A DNA stretch of 64,000 bases from Pigmentiphaga litoralis (lineage in GTDB: Bacteria; Pseudomonadota; Gammaproteobacteria; Burkholderiales; Burkholderiaceae_B): the NCBI RefSeq assembly GCF_014651835.1, contig NZ_BMXQ01000001.1:3012120-3076119 (forward strand), written 5' to 3'. Positions 8,850 through 16,841 of this stretch are shown one piece after another. Position numbers and translations under genes: made by a program. The stretch's first letter is position 1. Each line of letters begins with the position of its first letter. The notes beneath the pieces were generated by a model. It did no database searches, was not told where the DNA came from, and worked only from the letters and a program-made list of their open reading frames with translations.

Positions 8850-10896
8850 TCATGGCGACACCAGCCACTTCTGCAACGATCTCGACCACGACCGCCGGTA
8901 GTGGCTCCAGGGCGACAAGGTTGCCATGGGCCAACCAGCGCAAGCCCTCCGAAATGTAGCGGGGCACGTTCCAGTCCGTTTGCTCGATTGCATGCTCCAA
9001 AGCGAACGTCGACTTCTTCTGCTCAGCGGCGTGCTCATAGGCGAGTTCGGCTGCATCCCCGTCACCAAGTGGAAAGCGGTCGGGGTTTGCAAGAATGAAG
9101 GCGTCTTCAAAGCTACGCGCACACGGTCCACCGTCTGCCTCGGGGATCTGGTAGGCGAGCCGGCGAACGCCGACCATCTTTTGAACTGCCGTCTTTTTTA
9201 ACAATTCGACTGGCGAAACATCATTCTCGAACCAAGCCTTGATGCAGCCGTTGCTCGTAAATGCGCCCTTCGCAACTGGCACGGCCACGCGCTTCCCTTT
9301 CTCATTGGATTTCACGGCGTCGATGTCGGTGATGATTAGTGTGCGCAATTCGAGGAAGGTCAGAAGATCGAAAAACCGGTGGGCGTAAGCGCCCCCGACC
9401 TCCATCACTGTTAGATACTGGCTCGCCAGCTGTGGCTCACCAGCAGCCGCGGCGTCAGTCTTACGAATCATGGCTGGAAGCAGGAGCCGCTCAGAGGTAC
9501 CCTCGATGAGGACGGCCTTGTCGGCGAAGAACAGATCACACCGAGTCAGCGTCAGATACTGGTGCAAGAACTCCCGATCGGGCACAGGCGCGTCGCCCAT
9601 TCCAAGCCGAAGATCTTTAATGACCGACCGGCGCATGCCTTCACCGTCGGGCATTGACAAGAAATAGCGCATGGATTCGAAACGCGCTTCGTTCGCCATG
9701 TGTGGTGAATGTGTGGTCACAACGAATTGCACCGGCCATGGGCGGTTCTCATTGAGCTGCGCCACAAACGCGCTCGTAATCTGGTCGAGCTGACGGATAA
9801 AGACCTCCTGCATTTGGGGATGCAGATGGGCCTCCGGCTCCTCAATGAAAACTAGATGGACTCCGGCAGCCGACGGCGTCGCCTGATACTCACGAAAAAA
9901 GCGCAGCAGCTGTAGGAGCATATAAACGAGGTTGCGCACGCCGAGGCCGTTGTAAGTCTCGGGCAATGTGACGCCGTTCACTCCCAAATAACGAACCTTG
10001 GTGTGGTCGCTGAGCAGCTTTTCTACATCGAAGCTGGTTTCGGTAACTAGGCCGGGGTCAGCTAGCCCTGGGTAGCCGAACAGATCGAACGTGGGCAGCA
10101 GGGAAGTCAGCTTCGCATTGAAGCCGGCATGCAGGTCACCCTGGATCTGTTCTACCGCCGCTTGCAACTGTTCGGCGGTTGTGCGTTTTTCCGGGTCAAG
10201 CGGATCTGTCAATGCCGACTGAAAGAGCACTTCAACGACTTTGCCAAGCACATCGCGCTCGCGGTGAGTGTCATCGTCCAGTCCCCGTTGTGCGTTGATG
10301 AAGCCCCCGTGGACCAGTGCGGTCAGGGTTTTCGGCTCCAGGGCCTTACGATTGCTTGGATCGTTTGGATCGACTGCCTCGAGTGACGACGCATAGGCTG
10401 CCGGCAAACGACTCCCGAGCGCGCGAAACAGAGCGCTACGGTCAGCCGCCACATCTTCGCCTGCCGTGACGATCCCGGCGTATAGCGCTTCGGCCGCCGT
10501 CGTTCGCGGACCAAAAGTGAGAACCAGCCGCGCCTCCGCACAGTCTGGATTGAGATCAATAATGCAGTCGCTGAGCGGCCCGATGTCGGGTGCGTCGACA
10601 TCATAGGAGATGTCAAGAGTGATTGTGATCGATGGAAGATGTCCGAGCACATCGGGAGCATCTGCGCCGGCCCGGAACGCGTTGAAAGCTGTCCAAAAGC
10701 ATTCATGACAGCCGAGGGAGAAATCCTCCAACCTGAACGTCAGAGTTCGCTCGGAAAGGAGACGACGAAACAGCTCGGCTATTGAGGTCTTGCCGCTGTT
10801 GTTGCGGCCGACGATCAGCGTCGTCCGCTCCTCTAGCCCGATCGCGACCTTCCTCAGGAGCCGGAAATTTTCAATCTCTATATGCTTGATACGCAT
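8821..10896 (-). CDS. gajA: OLD-family ATPase/TOPRIM nuclease, GajA-type (Gabija)
   Basis: The 691-residue protein begins with an ABC-type ATPase: Walker A GRNNSGKTS at residues 30-38, Walker B LVFIEEPEAHLHP around 340-350 and a switch histidine in TTHSPH near 393. A TOPRIM nuclease domain follows, with the acidic residue in VLIEGTSERLLLPAM near 463 and IITDIDAV (D-x-D) near 523. This is the layout of OLD (overcoming lysogenization defect) nucleases. The directly linked UvrD-like helicase marks it as class 2, which is GajA of Gabija. The ATG at 10896 is favoured because the conserved IKHIEIENFRLL strand starts immediately. Both key motifs appear intact, so it should be functional. Confidence 0.82.
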   Translation of the reverse strand: MRIKHIEIENFRLLRKVAIGLEERTTLIVGRNNSGKTSIAELFRRLLSERTLTFRLEDFSLGCHECFWTAFNAFRAGADAPDVLGHLPSITITLDISYDVDAPDIGPLSDCIIDLNPDCAEARLVLTFGPRTTAAEALYAGIVTAGEDVAADRSALFRALGSRLPAAYASSLEAVDPNDPSNRKALEPKTLTALVHGGFINAQRGLDDDTHRERDVLGKVVEVLFQSALTDPLDPEKRTTAEQLQAAVEQIQGDLHAGFNAKLTSLLPTFDLFGYPGLADPGLVTETSFDVEKLLSDHTKVRYLGVNGVTLPETYNGLGVRNLVYMLLQLLRFFREYQATPSAAGVHLVFIEEPEAHLHPQMQEVFIRQLDQITSAFVAQLNENRPWPVQFVVTTHSPHMANEARFESMRYFLSMPDGEGMRRSVIKDLRLGMGDAPVPDREFLHQYLTLTRCDLFFADKAVLIEGTSERLLLPAMIRKTDAAAAGEPQLASQYLTVMEVGGAYAHRFFDLLTFLELRTLIITDIDAVKSNEKGKRVAVPVAKGAFTSNGCIKAWFENDVSPVELLKKTAVQKMVGVRRLAYQIPEADGGPCARSFEDAFILANPDRFPLGDGDAAELAYEHAAEQKKSTFALEHAIEQTDWNVPRYISEGLRWLAHGNLVALEPLPAVVVEIVAEVAGVAMNVAEAGENG

Positions 10897-10919
10897 TTGG
10901 TTTCGCTTCCCTTCCCTGT

Positions 10920-11142
10920 TTACGAAGTCAGCGCAATGACGCTCGCCATCGCAACCGCGGTTGTGTGGCTCGCGCTCACCAGCCAGCGGACGACCCCCTG
11001 TTCGTCCACAACCGCCTCCAATCGACGGTGCAACACGACAGTTAGCGTGCCTGTCCGCTAAGATGCGACCCCGACATCCGTAAACGCAATGCCGCCACCC
11101 TAGCCTGTACCAAGCGCTTTCAACATAGGCTCCTTCCCGAGC
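10920..11142 (-). pseudogene. Relic of a holo-[acyl-carrier-protein] synthase (acpS-like)
   Basis: On the minus strand one frame reads GKEPMLKALGTG, a stop, GGIAFTDVGVAS, a stop, then GTLTVVLHRRLEAVV and WLVSASHTTAVAMASVIAL to a TAA at 10922-10920. This matches the C-terminal half of AcpS-type phosphopantetheinyl transferases: the K-E-A-x-x-K-A-L-G motif, then GI-x-F-x-D, then the SHT motif. Two in-frame stops and a missing N-terminal half make it non-functional. It is unrelated in function to the defence genes on one side and the catabolic genes on the other. The rest of 10897-11341 shows nothing recognisable. Confidence 0.65.
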
Positions 11143-11341
11143 GTCGAGGGCTGATGTTTGTCAGTCATGCTACGGCATCCTGTGGTTATCAGTTTCCAAT
11201 AGCCGTTATTAACGCACCGTCATAAGAGTAGTCCTCTGGGGCAGGTGCGGGCCGCTTGCCGTGCAATAGCGTGTCCACCAGAGGTCGCAGCAAGCAGGAC
11301 GGTTGCAGCGAAGGGAAACAATCGAGGCACGGCTCTCCTCC

Positions 11342-12334
11342 TCACTCGGTTGCCTGAAGTTTGTTTGCGCGAATAACCTCCGCCCACTTCTTCCGATCTG
11401 CTCGGATGCGGGTAGTCATTGCCTCGACTCCCCCGTCGATTGGCGTCAACCCCGTGGAGGCATACCACTTTCGTACGTCTGGATCGTTGACAGCTTTCTC
11501 CAACGCGTCGCGAAGCTTATGCACAACTTCAGGCGGCGTTTTTGCAGGCGCCCACACCGCCCAAATATTGCTTGCTTCGAAGCCAGGAAACCCCGACTCC
11601 GCGATAGTTGGCACATCCGGCATCAACGGCAGGCGCTGAAGGGACCCGACGGCAAGGGGCTTCAATCTTGCATTCGCCGACAATGCTAAGGCTTGGGGAA
11701 TTCCGAAGAACATAACCTGCACCTCTCCGGCAACGAGGTTGGGAGTAGCCGGTCCAGTGCCAGTGTAGGGCACGTGCATCATGTCCAAACCGCCCTGCAT
11801 CTTCAGTTGCTCCATGAAGAGCTGATGCGTACTACCGATGCCTGTCGATGCAAAACTAATTTGGCCGGGTTTGTCTTTGACTAACTTGACTAATTCACGC
11901 AGGTTGTTTGCCGGCACGCCTGGGTACGCCATCAAGGCGAGCTCCAAACGCGCGGCGGGACCAACCGGCTCGAAGCTTGTCTCCACGTCGTAACTCAGCT
12001 TTGGATAAAGCGACGGTGCAACGGAAAACTGGATGTCGCTGCCCATGATCACCGTATAGCCGTCAGACGCCGCGTTTGCGGTGGCTGCCATGCCGATGTT
12101 GCCGCTCGCGCCGCCGCGATTCTCGACAATCACAGTTGTTCCCAAAGCTTGGCCCATTGCAGGTGAAAGGCGCCGCGCGATCAGGTCGCCGCTCGTGCCG
12201 GGTGGATAAGGCACGATGATCTTCACGATGTTGGTGGGCCAGGCACCGCTTGCGGCAAAAGCCGAAGCAGTCAAGGTCAGACAGCAGGCGCCTGCCAAGC
12301 GCAATGCATGGGTCAGAGATGGTCGTAGATTCAT
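11342..12334 (-). CDS. Bug/TctC-family periplasmic solute receptor
   Basis: This 330-residue extracytoplasmic binding protein has a signal peptide at residues 1-27 ending near ASAFAASG. It then has the family strand IVKIIVPYPPGTSGDLIAR, VENRGGASGNIG, FASTGIGSTHQLFMEQL and MHVPYTGTGPATPNLVAGEV. The start is placed at 12334, not at the upstream end of the open frame, because GAGGAGACC sits just ahead of this ATG and the signal peptide begins here. Bug proteins bind small carboxylates, including aromatic acids. It is divergent from the catabolic operon starting at 12581, so it probably captures that pathway's substrate. No TctA/TctB membrane partners are in the window, which is common for Bug orphans. 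Confidence 0.9.
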   Translation of the reverse strand: MNLRPSLTHALRLAGACCLTLTASAFAASGAWPTNIVKIIVPYPPGTSGDLIARRLSPAMGQALGTTVIVENRGGASGNIGMAATANAASDGYTVIMGSDIQFSVAPSLYPKLSYDVETSFEPVGPAARLELALMAYPGVPANNLRELVKLVKDKPGQISFASTGIGSTHQLFMEQLKMQGGLDMMHVPYTGTGPATPNLVAGEVQVMFFGIPQALALSANARLKPLAVGSLQRLPLMPDVPTIAESGFPGFEASNIWAVWAPAKTPPEVVHKLRDALEKAVNDPDVRKWYASTGLTPIDGGVEAMTTRIRADRKKWAEVIRANKLQATE

Positions 12335-12446
12335 GGTCTCCTCGCTGCTTTTTGTGACGCCAATCTGATGTTGGCGGATTGCGTGCAAGACGACGCATCG
12401 TATTGCTGCAATCGCAGCGTAGTGCCCAAAAAAATATATGTCAATG

Positions 12447-12461
12447 ATTGAACTATTCAAT
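12447..12461. promoter_or_regulatory. Perfect palindrome, candidate operator of the catabolic operon
   Basis: ATTGAA-CTA-TTCAAT lies in the AT-rich region between the divergent receptor gene (start 12334) and the decarboxylase-like gene (start 12581). The size and sequence suit a MarR-type dimer site, and a MarR gene closes the operon at 18058-18756. The link between the two is inference. Confidence 0.45.
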
Positions 12462-12580
12462 AAACGCAGTATATGATGCGCAAACGAACTGGCCATTGGG
12501 GCTGGTCGGCGAGGCCCAGCACCCAAGCACGCATTCGACGAGCGGCGTTGCGGCAGCGCGTGCAGATGAAGGAGACATGC

Positions 12581-13573
12581 ATGACCCTCCCTGTTCCGGT
12601 CACTTATGCCGGCGGCGTGTACGACCGCACTTCGGCGCTTTACACCGGCGATGTTCGTCCCACAGGAATCGACCTGACTTTTTTGCCGATGCCTATAGAA
12701 GAACTCTTCTGGCGGCAGGGCAAATACCATGAGTTCGACGCCGCAGAATTTTCATTTGGCGCGTATTTGGCATCGGTCGAGGACCCTAATTGGGGATTCA
12801 CGGCTTTGCCCATCTTTCCCTCCCGCGTCTTTCGTCACAGTGCGATCTACGTACACGCCGAGAGCGGCATCGAGCATGCCTCGGACCTCGCGGGAAGAAC
12901 GGTGGGAACACCTGAATGGAGCCAGACCGGATCGTTATGGGCACGCGGGATTCTGGGGGAACATTACGGCGTCGACCTCCGTAGCGTGCGTTGGCGCACT
13001 GGCGGCCTTCAGCATGCCGGCCGCAAAGAAAAGTCTCGTGTCGTACCGCCTGCTGGCTTCGACGTCCAGACATTGGCAGAGGGCAAGACATTGCAGCAGT
13101 CGCTGCTTGATCGAGAGATCGACGCCATCATCACTGCCCGCCCTCCCGAGGCGTTTGCGCAGGGCGACCCCGCCATTAGGCGTCTGTTTGCAGACTACCG
13201 TGCTGAAGAAGGTCGTTATTACGACGCCTCGCGGATTTTTCCGATCATGCATGTCCTGATTGTTCGGAACGCGTTGCTCCAGGCGTATCCGTGGATTGCC
13301 GGCAACCTGCGCACCGCGTTCGAGGCGGCGCGCCGGCCGGCAACCGGGCATCTGCTTGACAGTGCCGCGTGCAATACAAGCTTGATCTGGGAGTCGAGCT
13401 ACGCGGAAGAGGAGCGAGCGCGGTTTGGCGACCCGTTCGTATACGGAGTGGAAGAGAACCTTCCGACGTTGAACGCCATCTGCCGGTATGCGCACGAACA
13501 AGGTTTTACGAGCGATCTGCTTACGCCCGCCGACCTGTTTTTTCCCACCACATTGACGACGGCCAAGGTCTGA
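12581..13573 (+). CDS. 4,5-dihydroxyphthalate decarboxylase-like protein
   Basis: The 330-residue product matches the 4,5-dihydroxyphthalate decarboxylase (Pht5) family, which has a periplasmic-binding-protein-like fold but acts in the cytosol. Seen are YAGGVYDRTSALYTGDVRPTG at the N-terminus, EFSFGAYLAS, and FPSRVFRHSAIYVHAESGI followed by GRTVGTPEWSQTGSLWARGIL. There is no signal peptide, which argues against a transport role. The start at 12581 is favoured over upstream codons because GAAGGAGA lies 6-7 bases ahead. It is first in an operon with ring-cleavage and ring-hydroxylation genes, so it probably decarboxylates a dihydroxylated aromatic acid. The exact substrate is not readable from sequence. 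Confidence 0.8.
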   Translation: MTLPVPVTYAGGVYDRTSALYTGDVRPTGIDLTFLPMPIEELFWRQGKYHEFDAAEFSFGAYLASVEDPNWGFTALPIFPSRVFRHSAIYVHAESGIEHASDLAGRTVGTPEWSQTGSLWARGILGEHYGVDLRSVRWRTGGLQHAGRKEKSRVVPPAGFDVQTLAEGKTLQQSLLDREIDAIITARPPEAFAQGDPAIRRLFADYRAEEGRYYDASRIFPIMHVLIVRNALLQAYPWIAGNLRTAFEAARRPATGHLLDSAACNTSLIWESSYAEEERARFGDPFVYGVEENLPTLNAICRYAHEQGFTSDLLTPADLFFPTTLTTAKV

Positions 13574-13597
13574 CAGTCAATTGCAAGGACGTTAACA

Positions 13598-14677
13598 ATG
13601 GCTGAGATCCTCGGTTTGGGCCTGTCCCACTATCCCCTCTTGTGTGTACCCGACGCCAGCATGGCGAGTCTGCTTGCATGGACGCTGGAAGATCCCGATA
13701 TCCCTGCCCATGAAAAAGACCCGATCAATTGGTCGGCTCAGATGCAAGAGGAATGGTCCAACGACAAAGGTGCTAAAGCGGCGGGCCGGCACCGCGCCGA
13801 ATTGGTTCGCAACTTCGATCGGGCGCGGGACGCACTTGATGCATTCAAGCCTGATGCGGTGCTGATCTGGGGCGATGATCAGTACGAAAACTTCAAGGAA
13901 GACGTGATTCCTCCATGGACCGTGTGCGCCTATCCAGACATGGAAGTAAAACCTTGGGATCACGCCCACGAATCGTCGGCAATGAACGACCGGGTCAACG
14001 TCTGGGGTGAAGGCAAGGACGCGGCATTCCTGCTGAGGGGACGGCCTGATATAGCGAAGGAGCTGACAACCGGTCTGCTGCAACAGGAGATCGACGTGGC
14101 CTACGCGTATAAGCCGCTTCATCACAAAAGCGCCGGACATGCGTTCATCAACGCAACGCTGTTTCTTGATTACCATCGCCGCGGCTTCGAGCATCCGGTG
14201 ATCATGATGCCGCTGAACTGCTACGGCCGTAAGGTCATTTCCGCCAAGGGATTCTTCACACGGTTCAGCCACGACGTCGAGCTCGACCCCCCCTCCCCGT
14301 CGCCCAAACGCTTTATGCAGATGGGCGCAGCCGTGGCGCGGGTGTTGAAGGCAAGTCCCTATCGAATTGCTCTCGTCGCATCGTCGAGCTGGTCCCATGC
14401 GTTCCTGTGCGACCGCACGTGGCGGCTTCGTCCGGATACTGAAACTGATGAGCGGCTCTATGCCGCGCTGAGGGCTGGGGACTACGACGCTTGGGAGCGC
14501 GTCACTTTGGATGACATAGAAGGGGCCGGCCAGCAGGAGCTGCTGAATTGGTTCGCCTTGCTTGGTGCGATGCGAGAATTGAACGCGCCGCTGCAATGGA
14601 GCGAGATGGTTCCGACCGACGTCTTCAATTCGAACAAGGTCTTCGTGCAGTACGGGCCGGTTGGAGCAAATCCATGA
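13598..14677 (+). CDS. Class III extradiol ring-cleavage dioxygenase (LigB-like)
   Basis: The 359-residue protein belongs to the LigB-type extradiol dioxygenases, which open catecholic rings beside the hydroxyls with a non-haem iron. The N-terminal GLGLSHYPLLC supplies a likely iron-ligand histidine. PDAVLIWGDDQYENF, HPVIMMPLNCYG and IALVASSSWSHAF match the conserved core; the last carries the SSxxxSH-type segment. It sits 24 bases after the decarboxylase-like gene and its stop overlaps the next start (ATGA). Decarboxylation followed by extradiol cleavage is the natural order of steps. Whether catalytic and small subunits are fused here I cannot tell. Confidence 0.82.
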   Translation: MAEILGLGLSHYPLLCVPDASMASLLAWTLEDPDIPAHEKDPINWSAQMQEEWSNDKGAKAAGRHRAELVRNFDRARDALDAFKPDAVLIWGDDQYENFKEDVIPPWTVCAYPDMEVKPWDHAHESSAMNDRVNVWGEGKDAAFLLRGRPDIAKELTTGLLQQEIDVAYAYKPLHHKSAGHAFINATLFLDYHRRGFEHPVIMMPLNCYGRKVISAKGFFTRFSHDVELDPPSPSPKRFMQMGAAVARVLKASPYRIALVASSSWSHAFLCDRTWRLRPDTETDERLYAALRAGDYDAWERVTLDDIEGAGQQELLNWFALLGAMRELNAPLQWSEMVPTDVFNSNKVFVQYGPVGANP

Positions 14678-15555
14678 GCGACGTAAATCCAGGCAAACCG
14701 GTTAATGGCGACAGACTCCAACGCGACATTATGGAACGCACTTTGATTCATGGCGCCGTGTCGACCCGCTACCTCGAAGCGGGCGAAGGTCCCGTCTTGC
14801 TGCTGATTCATGGGTCTGGACCAGGTGTGTCGGCCAGGGCGAACTGGCAAGGTACGCTTGCGTCGGAGTTGGCCAAACGGTATCGCGTCATCGCGCCGGA
14901 TGTGCTTGGCTTTGGCGCGACCGCCGCGCCTGCGGACATCGAGTTCAGCCATGACGCACGTGTGTCGCATGTGATCGACTTCATGACTGCAATGGGCATC
15001 GAGTCTTTTGCGATGATCGGCAACTCGATGGGCGGTGCGATCGCGTTAAGTGTCGCGCACCGGGTTCCCCACCGAGTCACGCGCATGGTGCTAATGGGCG
15101 CAGTGGGCACCCGTTTTCCGATCACCGACGCACTTGACCGGGTTTGGGGCTATGAGGCGAGCATCGCGTCGATGCGCGAGCTGATGGACCTTTTTGCTTA
15201 CGACAAAGGAATCGTCAACGAAGATCTAATTCGCATGCGTTACGAGGCAAGCCTCGCGCCGGGGATTCTCGAGCGCTATCACGCCGCCTTCGCAGCGCCG
15301 CGACAACGTCATGTCGACGCAATGGCCTTGAGTGATGACGCGCTCGCGAGCATCACGACACCCACCCTGCTCATTCACGGTGCGCAGGACCGCATCATTC
15401 CTCTGGAGGCTACCAGCCTTCACATGGCGCGTACGCTGCCTAACGCCGATCTGGTCGTACTGGGGCGATGCGGCCATTGGACACAGATCGAGCGGGGCGC
15501 GGAATTTCGCCGTCAGGTGGCGTCATTTCTAGACGCGCCAAGCACCGATCTATAA
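14674..15555 (+). CDS. Alpha/beta hydrolase, meta-cleavage-product hydrolase type
   Basis: This 293-residue hydrolase resembles the BphD/XylF/TodF group that splits the C-C bond of ring-fission products. The oxyanion loop HGSGPGVSA is at 46-54, the nucleophile is Ser118 in GNSMGG, the acid is Asp239 in HGAQDR, and the base is His268 in CGHWTQIE. The start is the ATG at 14674, whose ATGA overlaps the dioxygenase stop; the upstream in-frame extension is only a shadow of that gene. It should act directly on the product of the extradiol dioxygenase. The catalytic triad is complete. Confidence 0.87.
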   Translation: MSDVNPGKPVNGDRLQRDIMERTLIHGAVSTRYLEAGEGPVLLLIHGSGPGVSARANWQGTLASELAKRYRVIAPDVLGFGATAAPADIEFSHDARVSHVIDFMTAMGIESFAMIGNSMGGAIALSVAHRVPHRVTRMVLMGAVGTRFPITDALDRVWGYEASIASMRELMDLFAYDKGIVNEDLIRMRYEASLAPGILERYHAAFAAPRQRHVDAMALSDDALASITTPTLLIHGAQDRIIPLEATSLHMARTLPNADLVVLGRCGHWTQIERGAEFRRQVASFLDAPSTDL

Positions 15556-15569
15556 ATAAGGAGACATCA

Positions 15570-16835
15570 ATGCTGACCAAAGAAGACAATGACCGCCTGA
15601 CCCGCGTGGGCCCCGGCACACCAATGGGCGATCTGATGCGCCGCTACTGGATGCCGATTGCCATCTCCGCTGACATTGGCGAGCGTCCAGCGGCGCGCCG
15701 GTTGCTGGGTGAAGACCTTGTGGTGTTTCGATCCGGTGACGGCAAGGTGGGAGTGGTCGACCGCCAATGCAAGCACCGCCGCGCCGACCTGCTCGTGGGC
15801 GTCTGTGAAAAATCGGGCATCCGGTGCGGGTATCACGGCTGGATGTACGCGCATGATGGTCAGGTGATCGAACAGCCCGCCGAACCGCGCCTGAATCCAC
15901 GCGTACGCATTAAGGCATATCCGGCGCAAGAACTTGGCGGACTTGTCTGGACGTATATGGGTCCTCAGCCTGCCCCCCTCTTGCCGCATTTCGACCTGTT
16001 TGTATGGGAGGATGCCATCCGCGACGTCGGGGAGTGCGTGCTCGACTTTAACTTCATGCAGGCCATGGAAAACTCGGTCGACCCCCATCACGTGGAATGG
16101 CTGCATGGCCGCTTCATGAATGCGCACAACGCGATCGAAAACAACGGCAAGGAGCCCGTCGAAGTGCTGGCACGAAAGCACTTGAAGGTAGGCTTTGACC
16201 CGTTCGAGTACGGCATCATCAAGCGGCGTGTGCTCGAAGGCCAAACCGAAGAAGATGAAGACTGGAAAGTGGGCCATCCGTTGGTCTTCCCGATCATGCT
16301 GCGAGTGGGCGGCGGCGGGATGGACCAGTTCCAGATACGCGTGCCTATTGACGACACCCACACCTGGCACCTTTGGTACACGGCCTACCGGCCCAAGACC
16401 GCCTTTGCGCGCCAGACCACGGTCCCGCGATATGACGTGCCGCTCTTCGACGCTAAGGGCGAACGTATCGTCGACTTTGTCGATGGTCAGGACATTGCCG
16501 CTTGGGCAGGGCAAGGAGTCATTGCTGACCGTAGCCTGGAAACGCTGGGCGCCTCCGACGTGGGTGTGGTTATGTTGCGTAGGATGTTTCTGGAACAGCT
16601 GAAACGAGTCGAAGCGAATGAGGATCCCTTGGGTACTGTGCGCGATCCGGCAGCGAACGTGTGCATCGATCTGCCCATGGAGCAGAACAAGTATGGCTCC
16701 GGGGCGGCGTTCCGCGATGAATTGTTCGCCCATCAGGCGGTGCGATACTCCCCAATTCGTGACGCGGTCCAGACCTTGTTTCGGCAAGCCGAAGGTCGAT
16801 CGGCCTCGGTGCCAGTGTCGACGGCGATGGCCTGA
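15570..16835 (+). CDS. Rieske non-haem iron oxygenase, phthalate 4,5-dioxygenase-like alpha subunit
   Basis: The 421-residue protein has a Rieske centre with Cys67/His69 and Cys86/His89 (CKHRRADLLVG and CGYHGW). The mononuclear iron site is Asp171, His174 and His179 in DPHHVEWLHG. This layout, without a beta subunit nearby, is typical of phthalate-family (group I/type IA) oxygenases. AAGGAGA precedes the ATG at 15570. It probably hydroxylates the ring at the head of the pathway. No reductase is in this operon; the only PDR-type reductase in the window is at 41814-42785. One change from the usual CxHRGA motif is Arg71 in place of Gly. Confidence 0.88.
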   Translation: MLTKEDNDRLTRVGPGTPMGDLMRRYWMPIAISADIGERPAARRLLGEDLVVFRSGDGKVGVVDRQCKHRRADLLVGVCEKSGIRCGYHGWMYAHDGQVIEQPAEPRLNPRVRIKAYPAQELGGLVWTYMGPQPAPLLPHFDLFVWEDAIRDVGECVLDFNFMQAMENSVDPHHVEWLHGRFMNAHNAIENNGKEPVEVLARKHLKVGFDPFEYGIIKRRVLEGQTEEDEDWKVGHPLVFPIMLRVGGGGMDQFQIRVPIDDTHTWHLWYTAYRPKTAFARQTTVPRYDVPLFDAKGERIVDFVDGQDIAAWAGQGVIADRSLETLGASDVGVVMLRRMFLEQLKRVEANEDPLGTVRDPAANVCIDLPMEQNKYGSGAAFRDELFAHQAVRYSPIRDAVQTLFRQAEGRSASVPVSTAMA

Positions 16836-16841
16836 CGCGCC

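Noticed and set aside
13592-14596. Open frame antisense to the class III dioxygenase gene
   Set aside because: The plus-strand gene is supported by family motifs and operon spacing; the antisense frame is not.
15567-16787. Open frame antisense to the Rieske oxygenase gene
   Set aside because: The plus-strand gene has intact Rieske and iron-binding motifs; the antisense product resembles nothing.
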